This document shows, piece after piece, positions 52,418-63,940 of a stretch of 64,000 nucleotides of DNA. The notes beneath the pieces are model-generated. The model did not search any database and was not told the DNA's origin. It worked only from the letters and a program-made list of their open reading frames with translations. Position numbers and translations under genes: made by a program. This stretch comes from Rugalucina vietnamica (Eukaryota > Mollusca > Bivalvia > Lucinida > Lucinidae), in assembly GCA_964017185.1 (NCBI GenBank), contig OZ024878.1, positions 15,757,351 to 15,821,350 of the forward strand. The letters are read 5' to 3'. Within the stretch, counting starts at the first letter, position 1; each line of letters begins with the position of its first letter.

Positions 52418-53250
52418 AATTTGAGATAGCTGAGTATGATAGTGAATAAAATAATGAAAATAAAAAGTGGCCAATTCTTAGCCCTCTGTGACATATCGTG
52501 TTTCCTAGTGTTTAATTATATTTTTCCGAAGAAACTGAAATTGTCTAAGTGTAGATGAAACAAATCCTTTCAAATTTGAGCATTTGATTTGTCACGAAAG
52601 GCAATTTACAAATAAAAACGTTCGGTTCACAACCAACTCTGAATTTGAAGTTCTTGTACAAAAAGTCATGGCTGGATGGTAATTATTTTTCTGAAAATAT
52701 TTTGAATTCTTAGTATTTTATAATCATCACAAAAAATCATTATAAATGACTTAAATGTCATAATTTCATAATTATATTCAAAGTAATTTTTTTTCCGTCA
52801 ACAAACTTTTATCTCAAGCTCTGACCAGTTTTTCAAACGTTTTGCACGGCCTGCAGGAAAATAGCCCCACAATATACGATCAAAACTTTATACAAGAATA
52901 TAACTTTACTACAAAAAAATCAAGATCAAGATTTATACTTTGGCTGTTTACCATAGAAATAAGATTTTATGTTGCTTTTATCGATTGAAAACATATGGAA
53001 AAATTCCAAAATATATTATATTTCGATGTGCAATATATCATGCAAATATTTAGAATTTCCGGTGGCAGATGGTATTAAACATTATTTCCTAAAATAATCT
53101 TGAAAGGGACGTAAAACTGAATTAAACAAAATGGACATTTCTCCGCGGTGTTGCGGTGTTTTGAGTAGATATCTTAGTCAAACTCAGTTGAACATGGCTC
53201 GTTTGGCACACACGTATATAAGACCATTGAATTATATCTATACTTTACAG

Positions 53251-53393
53251 CACATGAAAAAATTCCAAATCTTTATTGTCCACCTGGAACATACTATGAT
53301 GGAGGTTGTTCTACTCATGCTCAATGCTATGTCCCAAACAAACGGTTCACGTGCTACAAGATGAAGATATGCTGCATTGGAACGCCATACTAG
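53251..53393 (+). CDS. Secreted six-cysteine peptide, exon 2 (mature region)
   Basis: The exon follows a strong acceptor (tatctatactttacag, ending at 53,250) and reads to TAG at 53,391-53,393. It encodes 46 residues with six cysteines spaced C-x9-C-x5-C-x8-C-x5-C-C, and begins H-E-K-I-P-N-L-Y. With exon 1 the precursor is 65 aa, and the mature part has a net charge near +3. Small cationic cysteine-rich secreted peptides in molluscs include antimicrobial, shell-matrix and signalling types. This spacing does not match any family I can name with confidence, so function is open. The overlapping 77-aa frame at 53,131-53,364 is in another frame and lacks these features. No AATAAA is seen before the next MITE (53,427). 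Confidence 0.8.
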
Positions 53394-53426
53394 GCCCTTG
53401 GTATGGGTAAAATAACATTGATATTA

Positions 53427-53978
53427 CATCAGGGCATGTTCGTGCTATGTACACCCCTATCACACCTCGTTTATAAAGTACATTACGAAATCACGCCCAT
53501 GCATTATACAAAGATTTTTTTTTCAGCAGTAAAAACTGAAAATTTCATTTCAAATTGGAAAAAATCGCTATTTTTAATATCTTTTTTTAAAAAACATAAA
53601 TTGTGGTACACAGTGATCGCCGAGGCGGTTCTAACGAGTACCCACAATATATGTTTTGGATCAAAAGTAAGAAAATTATGTATACCCCCGTAAACTCCAG
53701 TTTCACTATATAAATGTGGGGTATAAGGGTTGTTAATTTCACAGACATGTTTTCCTGATGAAACGGATATGTGCATGGGTATACATTTTTCTCATGTTAT
53801 CTTTAAAACATAGTTTGTGGGTACTTGTTAGAACCATTTAGGCGAAGGAGTTCAACCTGTACCCATTATCTATGTTTTGAGCAAAATGAACAAACTATCA
53901 AAACATTTCAACTGTAAAAATTGTTTTCTACTATAATATAAGAAAAATGTATATTGCATGGGCATGTTTTCGTAATGA
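53427..53978. mobile_element. Cluster of R2 MITE copies
   Basis: A short terminus fragment (53,427-53,480), a near-full copy (53,481-53,760, CATTACGAAAT... to ...TTTTCCTGATG) and a third part (53,765-53,978, ending GTTTTCGTAATG) lie in succession. Confidence 0.78.
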
Positions 53979-54013
53979 TTCTAGTATATACATATTCACA
54001 TAACAATAAGAAA

Positions 54014-54257
54014 TGAGACTTCGCATGAGAAATTCAACAAATTGCATATGCGAAAACAAACACGCAGATCAGCTGTGCATAAACTGCACAGCTGATCAGC
54101 GCCTTTGTTTTCGCCACACGGATAGTACGGATAGTACGATTCCTCTTCTACTTATATCCAAAGTTTCAAGCATCTAGCTTAGTGCTGCGACTGTACTGCC
54201 TGGCTTGTATCGGACTTGGTCAGAAAACCAAATTGTTGGTTTTCTCATGCACAGGCT
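54014..54257 (+). mobile_element. R3 hairpin MITE copy
   Basis: The hairpin arms 'cgcagatcagctgtgcat' and 'tgcacagctgatcagcgcc' differ from other copies on both sides in matching fashion. The ends are degraded (GAGACTTCGCATGAGAAATTC). Confidence 0.8.
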
Positions 54258-54399
54258 CAAATTATGATCTATCGTGGTGATTTAGTTTCTTTCTCTCCTT
54301 CGTTCCACCTTCCAAGATGTCTGTTAACGCTTTGAATATTAGTATCACAATATTTCAAACAGTTCAAAACAATGAAATATCTTACACGTATTAGTACAT

Positions 54400-54772
54400 T
54401 TTACACGTATTAGTACATTTTTTCAAGGAACATCTTTTATCCTTATTAAATTTAGATAGATAAAAATAGCACATGAACATTGACATTGCTACGAAGAATC
54501 ACTCAAGTCTAATTCCGTCATTCTATGGACTTCGAGAAAAAATGAAATTAGCTTGCCCTTAAGAAATCCATATTTATAGTATTAGTACATTTTTAGACGT
54601 ATTAGTACATTTTTTCAAGGAACATTTTTTTTTTCTTTTCATTAAATTTAGATAGATAAAATAGCACATGAACATCCCATTGCTACGAAGAATCATTCCA
54701 GTCAAATTCCTTCAATTTATGGACTTCGAGAAAAAATGACACGAGCTTGCCCTTAAGAAATGCATATATTTT
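54400..54772 (+). repeat. Two-copy tandem repeat, about 185-bp unit
   Basis: 'ttttttcaaggaacat', 'ttagatagataaaa', 'agcacatgaacat' and 'tatggacttcgagaaaaaat' occur in the same order in both units. Confidence 0.9.
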
Positions 54773-54979
54773 TATAATACAAGTAATTCTTTAAAAATAA
54801 AAAGAATATAACAATTAAAACGATGCCATCTCTTGAAATTTAAATATATAGCTAGGGCCCCAGCCATCAGAAAAATGGTAATAGGTGGTCGGAAAGTAGC
54901 ACAAATTTCATTCATACCCTCTTGTAGAGGAACCCACTGGAAGCTTGAAAACCAATGTTTGGTCAATTATAAGTCTTGC

Positions 54980-57235
54980 AAAAGTGTTGAAATTATGGGA
55001 TGTATACTGTTACACATGACATTCTATAATGCGATTCTCGAAAATGAGGGTGTACATACAAAACTGGCCATATCTCTGCTGCTACTCATCCTTCATCACT
55101 GAACCTGGTCTCATTTTAAATCTTAGACATAGCCCTTTTATCCTATGATAAGTAATGTAAGTCATCTAATTTGTATATTCGTGAATTTTAATGAAAACAT
55201 TAAAATGACAGAAAAAAACATTAAAAATGCATAAATAAACTGATTTGAGACCCAAACTATCTATGTGACACTTTGTTATTGGGCCAGTAATATCATATGA
55301 CAAGTGTATTGATGTCAAGGGCCTAAATAAAAATTATTTCCTTTGGATATTCATGAATTTTAATGAAAATGTCAAAAATCGAGGAAAAACAAGGGAAAAA
55401 CTATAGACATTGATAGGTTTTGGATAGGTTATAAGATCTATCTTGCATCCCTGGGACCATCCTATAATTGGTCTAATAGTGATGCATGGACCTAGCGAGA
55501 TTTGACCTTGATACCTAATATTCAAATCATTGAATTTGCTTATTCATGAAAATAAAATATAAAAAAAAAAAACATAAGAAATCAGAGACAAAGCATGGGT
55601 AATAGAGGGTGTATGTACAAAATCCCTTGTTCCAGAGCTGTTAATAAACCCAGGATACTGTAAAAGGTACCAAATAAATGCTTAGGCAATGTACTATGAT
55701 CCTAAAGTATGATATAGAATAATCTGATTTTCATTTTCATGAATTGTAATGAAAACTTTAAAAATTGGAGTAAAAAGTGAAAAGATGAAATAGGTAAACC
55801 TACATAATGACTAGTATCTCGGCAATCAAAAGCCCTAACGTGCTGAAAATGACATCAAATTGTTGCTAGAGCAATATTATACCATCATGTACTACAATAT
55901 AATAGTCATTTGATTTTTAGTTTTAAAAATATTAGCAAAATCTTCAGAATTTAGATAAATATATACAGAATTAAATAAGGAGGTAAACAAGACGAATATA
56001 TATCTTGGCTACTGATAGACTTAGGGAGCTATAATCAAATAATTGCTACGATTATGTTATATAACCATGTAATCTCATCTATAAATAATAAGCTATTTTT
56101 TGTTGTATGGATGTTAATGAGATCTTTATAAATAAGACAAAAAACAACGAAAAATGAAGGTGTACACAAACAAAATGGCGCATATCTTGACTGCCAAGAG
56201 CTGTAGAGAACTTAAAATGGCATCAATTTATTGGCAGAACACTGTTTAATTGCCAAGTGTTTAGATATATAAAGCATGCTTGCTGGCAATCAAGATTTAA
56301 TAAATTTTGTTGGAGCACAATCTTCAATTTTCTGTCATTACCACAATTTTTCAAAATTTTGTGTAACATTTAGAAAATGAAATAACATATGCTTAAGCTA
56401 TCAGACCTTAGGGCAATAGTGGATTTTCCCAGCATTCTATTGGTATCATTTTCAATTCTCTAAGGATATTGGCAGCTAAGATGCAAGCGGTTTTGTTGAT
56501 GAACCCCTTCGTTTTTCATTGATTTTTCTCTTATTCATAAAGAACGTATTAATATCCATACAACAAGAATAGCTGATTATTTATTTTTCAGATTACATGG
56601 TTATAGAACATTGCCCTAGCAATCATTTGATACCAATTATAGCTCTCTAGGTCTATCAGCAGCCAAGATACGTGTGATTTTCTATGTATACCGTCCTAAC
56701 TTTTCCGTAATTTTCCTCTAAATTCGAAAGGTTTTGTTAATATCCATAAAGCAAAAAATCAAATGACTCGTATTTTGTAGTACAGGACGGCATAGTTTTG
56801 CCCTAACAACCATTTGATGCCATTTTCAGCATGTTAGGGATTTTGTTGCCGATATACAAGTCATTTTGTACGTTTACTAGTTTCATGTTTCCTTTTTTTC
56901 ATTCCTCTTTCTAGAGTTTTCATTATAATTCATGAAACTGAAAATCAGTTCATTATTACATTATAATTCATGAAACTGAAAATCAGTTCATTATTACATC
57001 AGGCTTAAGGGACATAGTACATTGCCATAGCATTCATTTGATACTCTTTTCAGCATCTCGAGTTTGTTACCAGCTCTGGTACAAGTGATTTTGTATGTCT
57101 ACCAATAATTTTCAAAGATGTTTTTTTACAGACTTCTTATGTATTTTATTAATTTATATGAATAAGCAAACACAACCGTATTTTTATCTATTTATTTAAT
57201 ATGAAATTTCTGCCAATATATATATACATATGTGC
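54980..57235. repeat. R10 inverted array (head-to-head satellite)
   Basis: Six or seven forward units of about 190 bp lie at 54,980-56,330, with 'gaattttaatgaaaa', 'aaaatggc..atatctt' and 'tgctag..caat.ttatacca'. About four inverted units follow at 56,380-57,235. The 56,094-56,200 unit and the reverse complement of 56,480-56,585 agree closely ('ttgttgtatggatgttaat' against 'ttgttgtatggatattaat'). No coding potential. Confidence 0.75.
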
Positions 57236-57290
57236 GACAAGGATTGAACCTTATTTCTTTTTACTGCTTCCGAAAGACATACCTTTATTA

Positions 57291-59249
57291 GCTCACCTGA
57301 GCCGTTAGGCTCACAAGGTGAGCTTATAGGCTGGCCATGATCCGGCGTCCGTCCGTCCGTCGTCCGTTCACAATTTCAAAGATCTTCTCCTCTAAAACCG
57401 CTTGGCCAATCAAAGCCAAATTTTATATGAAGCATCTATAGGAAGGGGGAACCAATGTGTATATAAGAAATCCAGGTCACATGACCAAAATGGCCGCCAT
57501 GCCCATATATGGTAAAAACCCTTCAAAAATCTTCTTCTCCCGAACCAGTGGACCGATTTCAATGACACTGGGCATGAAGCATCAATGGCTCAAGCACTAC
57601 AATGTGTATATAAATTATGACCCTGTGATGACCTTGACCTATTTTACAGCAAGGTCAACATAGGTCACCAATGCATTTGAATGGGGAAAACTTTTAAAAT
57701 GTCATTTAAAGTGAAAGTCTTGCAGAAAATGGGCAGTAGGACTGAATATTAATGATTCTGAAAACAATTGGACCCCAGGGGCTCATGTGCTCCCACCCCG
57801 GGGCAATATACATGTATATCTTCACTATATTCAAACGTCTTCTCCTCTGAAACCGCTTGACCAATCAAAGCCAAATTTTATGTAAAGCATCAATAGGAAG
57901 GGATAACCAATGTATATATAAATAATCCAGGTCACATGACCAAGATGGCCGCCATGCCCATATATGGTAAAAACCCTTCAAAAATCTTTTTCTCTGGAAC
58001 CGGTGGACCAATTTCAATGAAACTTGGCATGAAGCATCGATGGCTAAAGCACTACAATGTATATATAAATCATGACCCTGTGATGACCTTGACCTATTTT
58101 ACGGCAAGGTCAACATAGGTCGCCAATGCATTTGAATGGGGAAAACTTTTTAAAATGTCATTTAAAGTGAAAGTCTTCCAGGAAATAGGCAGTAGGACTA
58201 AATATTAATGATTCTGAAAAAAATTGGACCCCAGGGGCTCATGTGCCCCCACCCCGGGGCAATATACATGTATATCTTCACTATATTCAAACGTCTGCTC
58301 CTCTGAAAGTGCTTGACCAATCAAAGCCAAATTTTATGTAAAGCATCAATAGGAAGGGATAACCAATGTGTTTATAAATAATCCAGGTCACATGACCAAG
58401 ATGGCCGCCATGCCCATATATGGTAAAAACCCTTCAAAAATCTTTTTCTCTGGAACCGGTGGACCAATTTCAATGAAACTTGGCATGAAACATCGATGGC
58501 TAAAGCACTACAATGTATATATAAATCATGACCCTGTGATGACCTTGACCTATTTTAAGGCAAGGTCAACATAGGTCGCCAATGCATTTGAATGGGGAAA
58601 ACTTTTAAAATGTCATGTAAAGTGAAAGTTTTGCATGAAATGGGCATTAGGACTGACTATTAATGATTCTGACAAAAAATGGACCACAGGGGCTCATGTG
58701 CCCCCACCCCGGGGCAATATACATGTATATCTCCATAATATTCAAACATCTGCTCCTCTGAAACCACTTGGCCAATCAAAGTCAAATTTTATGTGAAGCA
58801 TCTATAGGATGGGATAATCAATGTGTGTATAAATAATCCAGGTCACATGGCCGCCAGGCCCATATATGGTAAAAATCTCCCAAAAATCTTCTTCTCCGGA
58901 ACCAGTGGACCGATTTCAAGGAAACTTGGCTTGAAGCATCGATGGCTCAAGTACTACAATGTATATATAAATCATGACCCTGTGATGACCTTGACCCATT
59001 TTCTGGCAAGGTCAACATGGGTTGCCAATGCATTGGAATGGAAATAACTGTTAAAATGTCATTTGAATTAAGGAAAAAGCCAGCAGGAAATTGGCAAATG
59101 GACAAAATATTGATTATTCTGAAAAAGAAAATGGCACAAGGGCTTCATCTGCCCCTGCACTGGGATTAAATACCATAATATTCAAACATGTTTATTGGTA
59201 TATGCAGCAGATCTCAGGTGAGCGTTTACAGGACCATTGGTCCTCTGGT
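57291..59249 (-). mobile_element. R1 element with four tandem internal units
   Basis: The left boundary is the TAGCTCACCTGAGCC hairpin and the right boundary is GGACCATTGGTCCTCTGG. Between them are four units of 430-480 bp, each with 'gatggccgccatgcccatat', 'gatgaccttgacc', 'catttgaatggggaaaac' and 'caccccggggcaatatacatg'. The ORFs of about 60-74 aa starting M-T-K-M-A-A-M-P are repeat translations. Confidence 0.85.
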
Positions 59250-59419
59250 ATATCATTTGTAATTAGTACGTTTGCTTAATTTGGCAGTGTCTTTTTCAGA
59301 TACCATTGGCCACTAGATGAGCAGGCGTCAAGAAGAATATTTATGTTATTCAAGCACTTTTGATTTCATAAATAAAATATCCAATCATAGCATTTGATCA
59401 TAGCATTTCAAAGCATTAT

Positions 59420-59623
59420 CATCAGGCAAACATGTCCATGAAAAGTATGTTCCCTTAAATCCCACTATCATATAGTAAAACATGGATATGCAGGGGTATG
59501 TCTATTTTTATTATCCTTGCTCCACAATCTATGAAAAATAAAAATATCAAAAATTTTCAGCTGAAAACATTCAAAACTTACAGCATTCTTTGCTGTAAAT
59601 TGCATGGGCGTGGTTTCGTAATG
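59420..59623 (-). mobile_element. R2 MITE copy, internally deleted
   Basis: CATCAGGCAAACATGTCC to ...GGCGTGGTTTCGTAATG. The central palindrome is absent. Confidence 0.75.
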
Positions 59624-59639
59624 TGTTACTGTTCAAAGA

Positions 59640-60470
59640 CAACGTAACGTTTCACCGAAAGGCAACGATCGCTCACCTGACTACAGCGAACAATGTGTTG
59701 TAAACAAGCTAAAATATGTCATTTACAAAGCTACAGCCCATTCCGGCCATTGTGTCCTATTTTTACACGATAAGCATGCATCAAGATGACAAACAGTGTG
59801 CTTACAACCGCGCAAATACCAGCTTAGCAATTCACAAGTTTCAGACATCTCAAAATCAGTTGTCAAAGACAAGATATTGACCGTCCACAACAGTCATCCA
59901 GGTGAAATTTAAATATAGAAAAAAGTTGTTCATTTCTTTAAAATGACCAAAAGCTGCCAAACAATCACTTTGGTCAGTTGCATTATTTTCAAACAACCAA
60001 TGAAATTTTTGAAAATGTCAATGCTATCTTACTGTGACCAATCAGAGGTATACGAGGTGATGGTGTACATTTCAACGTTGATACAAATATTGGACAGGAA
60101 ATGTCCATTTCATCTTTTTGACAACTAGATAAGAGATGGTTGAAAGCTGCTATTTACGTGGTTGTAAAGCTGTGGTCATATTTTCTTTGTTTCAAACATC
60201 ATTGCTTATTAAAATACAATACTTTTAATTAGATTACCAAGATTTAAATGGTCACTCATTGCAATAGTTTTGATCTGTACAAAGAACAACCCACTGTTGA
60301 CGCAATAGCTGTCCAGTTAAGTGTCAATCAAACAATTTTGCTTCATGAAATGCGAAACGTGTTAGATTATTAGATTTTAAAACCAATGTTACTTCCACAT
60401 CAACATCGGCCACAGCAGCAGAAGCATTATCATCATCGTTATTATCATAATCATCATTGTTTATCACCCA
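59640..60470. other. No gene recognised
   Basis: A 61-codon frame at 59,943-60,128 has no recognisable features. A run of (ATC/ATT) triplets lies at 60,427-60,460. Confidence 0.4.
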
Positions 60471-60472
60471 TC

Positions 60473-60708
60473 GAGCCGCCACATCAACAATCTGCATAGG
60501 CGAAAACAAAGGCGCAGATCAGCTTCGCAGTTAACTGCGAACTGCGAAGCTGACCAGCGCCTTTGTTTTCGCTACATGGATAGTACAATTCCTCTGCTTT
60601 TTAAGTCGCAAATTTCCTACCACTAACCATCTTCTGTGACTGTACAGTCCGGTTTGTGTCAGACCTGGTCGGAACACCAAATTGTTTGTTTTCTCACGCA
60701 CAGGCTCA
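60473..60708 (+). mobile_element. R3 hairpin MITE copy
   Basis: The central hairpin 'ggcgcagatcagcttcgcag' and 'ctgcgaagctgaccagcgcc' includes an extra 'ttaactgcgaa' duplication in the loop. Confidence 0.83.
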
Positions 60709-60739
60709 ACTTTGATCTATGAAATACTATGAAACCGTG

Positions 60740-61320
60740 GTATAACCCATCCCATTTCTCATTAGTATGTTAACGACTCTTCAAGGATCTCAGTTTTAAT
60801 TTTTATTTACTTTAAGCCAGGCAAATACATGTAAATATTAACGTAAACATTAATATAACAGTAAACATTAATTTAATGCAATAAAAATACATGATTAAAA
60901 GTATATAACCTCTCACATTGAGTTATAAGAGACGAGCAAGTATAGCTTACAAAAGCCAAATATTTTATACATATTTACATCTAACATTTATACAGAAACG
61001 TTCTAGGCACATTTAAAATCTAAAGGCAGGACTTGGAACTGTTATTTATAATACTGCTTTCAGCAAGCAAATGGCGAATTTGTCATGGTATCCGAGGGCG
61101 TCAAAGGTATTAGTCGGTATTTCCTGCATTAAGGTTTGAAGCAGATTGGATCAGAACTCTGGTTTCCACGGCAACCGATAATTCCAATGGGGTTATAATG
61201 GACAAAATTTTGTAGCAACTCTAGCAAGTTCATTTTTGATTGGATCATTCATTTTTGGCAGTGACAGGGTCAATCATAATATATCGGAGTTAGCTGTCAT
61301 TTAGCGTTTGGAAAAATCCT
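60740..61320. repeat. R6 fragment and R9 unit
   Basis: 'gtggtataacccatcccatt' and 'aaggatctcagtttta' (60,740-60,805) match the end of R6. 61,140-61,320 shares 'ttttgattggatcattcatt' and 'caatcataatat' with the R9 units at 25.3-25.9 kb. In between is AT-rich spacer with no gene. Confidence 0.5.
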
Positions 61321-61434
61321 CATAGACGTATAATGGGGAATGCATGTATGTTGTTTCAACTAATAGGCGAATCGACAGAATCAAGGAGACTAAACAACAT
61401 GCCCATTGTCCTATATCCAATATAATCTTTATAG

Positions 61435-62464
61435 TCATTCAACAGCATCCGTATTACCACGGTTTCTACACCCTAAAGATAGATCGAGGATCGCGTCGGA
61501 AAGGCGACAACAACATAACGCCTGTCTGAAGCTATGACGAAACTGTGACGAAAGGAAAGCATACAAAATTGGATTCATACACGAGTTGAAATAGGCCAGA
61601 CAGTTTGCCAATGTTATACAGAGATAGCCGACTGTAGTATTTGGGTATGCGCCGAACATAGCCATAAAAAATATAACTTCTATAGGCAGCCAGCATAGTA
61701 GAAAACACAATATAACAGCAATCACCATTTTAGTGGCCTGGCCTTGGACTCGATTTCTCTGCCGACTCATCTCTAGAGACATTGTACGTGTTCCACTTCT
61801 TAGCATTATCAATAAAATTCCATATAATATCATCATAATGAAAAGAGCAATACATCCAAAAGCGAAAAACACGGTGAAGATAAGATAATCAGACTTAGGG
61901 TCAATATTAGTACATTTTGATCGCTCTTCCCCCAAAACCGTGTAAGGGAAGACTTCATAGTGTACGAGACATGGGCTAAATCCGCCCAATATAATAATCC
62001 ATACGGCTGCTATAGCTAACCATATTCGACGTGTTGTAATCCACGACTTTGACGTAATCGGGTAAACTACAACGATGCAGCGCACCATTGATATGAAAAC
62101 GAGGTTGAATATACTGACGCATGCGCAGACGAATATGAAATAATTACTAATTTTACACCACACAGTTCCAAATATGTACCTTGGTAATACCCATTCCACT
62201 TCTTCAAATGGTACACATATTACAACAAACAAGAAATCTGTCACCGCCAAATTTAGAATAAGCATATTTGTAGGTGTTTTCATTTTCTTGTTCGTCAAAA
62301 TTGTCCAAATAACCAGACCGTTACCAAGGAAACCCATCAATGTTATCATGCCGCAGACGATTGGAATGGCATAATTTGCGATGCTTATAAAATTGTTGTA
62401 GTCGATTGAAGCCTGATAAATTTCGTCGTTAAAAGTTCCATTGTGCCTCACCTCTGAAAAGTTC
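61435..62464 (-). CDS. Rhodopsin-family peptide GPCR exon (galanin/allatostatin-A-receptor-like), with V-R-C in place of D-R-Y
   Basis: This long exon encodes all seven membrane helices and the C-tail. Visible motifs, counted from the GTG at 62,451: G-N44 in TM1, L-A-V-T-D72 in TM2, C99 and C180 for the TM3-loop disulfide, C-W254-L-P in TM6, N-P294-I-L-Y in TM7, and a C-C-C tail suited to palmitoylation. The TM2-loop-TM3 stretch (K-T-P-T-N-M-L-I-L-N-L-A) is closest to allatostatin-A/galanin receptors. The ionic-lock motif is V123-R124-C125. The reading frame has no ATG. A strong acceptor (tttctttcttttcag, ending at 62,465) shows that an upstream exon carries the start. N-F-S and N-G-T sites near the N-terminus fit extracellular glycosylation. 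The ligand is unknown. Confidence 0.9.
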
Positions 62465-62544
62465 CTGAAAAGAAAGAAAGAAAAAGAAACAAATCACGAA
62501 ATATGAAAAAGTAGTACATGTAAGAAGGTAATATAAAAGTAGCC

Positions 62545-62815
62545 AATGATCGAGAAATGGCACAATCAGAAAGAAATTCCCACTCCAAAAACCGAGATGG
62601 GAAAAAATAAATCGACAATCAGGTACTTATAAAACAGTGAGGAGCTATATCTGATCATATCTCAGTAGGCGGCCACTCAGTTACCCGAACTTAACTAAAA
62701 TATGAAAACGTACATACGATACAAACAACACAAAAACTCAACGACAAAACACAAAGCAAATAGAACCACAACATAGAACATATCGCGCTGGAACGATCAG
62801 TAATATAAAATTGCT
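62545..62815 (-). repeat. R5 copy in the GPCR's upstream intron
   Basis: 'gatcgagaaatggcacaatc', 'ccgagatgggaaaaaataaa' and 'cgctggaacgatcagtaata' are the reverse complement of R5 at 23,335-23,600. Confidence 0.75.
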
Positions 62816-63655
62816 GGAGGGGGGCTTAAATCGGTTTTTAATTGTACTAAATCTCACTCTCCGGCCAACATTTAGTTAGTTGTTTGATATATTGGTGAAT
62901 GTATTAGCCAACAAGTTTAAGCGTTTCCAAAACGCTTGCGATCTCTCAGCACTAACACTGTATGACCACATAATTATAAACCGAGATGACAGCTCGGTTC
63001 AACGTGAGCTTTTATACCCGAGCCGACATGCGCTATTTGGTGTGACCCAATCGAAACTGCCTCGTCCAATCAAGTACGACGGAAGTCGGAAGTCGGTGGT
63101 CGATTAAGCCCCACGTTCTGATCTTGATCAACTATATATGCGATCTCCCGTTCAATGAATCATTAAGGACAAACAAATATGCAGGACGAACTCGAACTCG
63201 AATGGCCATCCCTGGAGGATCGCAGGATATTTTTTTTACAAGATTCACTCGGATACAGTGTCTCTTGACAAAGATAAATATCAGGGGCCAGTTGTGCAAA
63301 ACTTTGTTAGCTTAACGCATTGCAAAGGATTCTCACTTTTCAACAACAAATAACAGTGTATTTGTAATATTCATGTTTGAAATTTTAACAAATCGTTAAC
63401 TAACGATGTCATTAATTTTCAACAACTGGGCCCTGACCCCAGCACCATAACGGACTGACTGAGACACAAATCATACAGATTCATGGTTCTTTGATCTTTC
63501 TTTCTGTTCCTTCAGATACTGAGTCGATCAATATCTGATCATCACCTCACGTGTGGGGTAAGATGTTTTTCCCTATTTTGCTAAATTCAAAATCTAGCCA
63601 CCCACCCCACCCACACCTCAGACATTGACTCAGTATCCGAGCAGTGTGTTTGGTT
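62816..63655. other. No gene recognised; may hold the first GPCR exon
   Basis: Frames of 75 and 63 codons on the plus strand lack domains. The missing start exon of the minus-strand receptor should lie here or beyond the window. I could not identify it. Confidence 0.4.
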
Positions 63656-63660
63656 TTCAA

Positions 63661-63940
63661 CATTACGAAAACATGCCCATGCAATATACAGAGATTTTTA
63701 AAGTTGTAAAAAATGAAAATTTTCAGTGGAAAACCTTTGATATTTTTTTTTTATTTTCCTCAAAACATAGATTGTGGGTACACGTTAGAACCGCCTCGGC
63801 GAGGCGGTTCTAACGAGTACCCACAATCTATGTTTTGGAGCAAAAATAAGAAAAATAGGTATACCCCTGCGAACCCCAGTTTTGTTATATAAAAGTGGGG
63901 TTTAAGGGGGTATACATTACACGGACATGTTTTCTTGATG
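63661..63940 (+). mobile_element. R2 MITE, complete copy
   Basis: It is 280 bp, from CATTACGAAAACATGCCC to the inverted CATCAAGAAAACATGTCC. The centre GTTAGAACCGCCTCG-G-CGAGGCGGTTCTAAC is a perfect 31-nt hairpin-type palindrome, flanked by longer imperfect arms ('aacatagattgtgggtac' and its mirror). Confidence 0.9.

Noticed and set aside
57457..59047. Family of 60-74-aa proteins starting M-T-K-M-A-A-M-P
   Set aside because: They are translations of the tandem R1 unit, with no conservation of reading frame beyond the DNA repeat.
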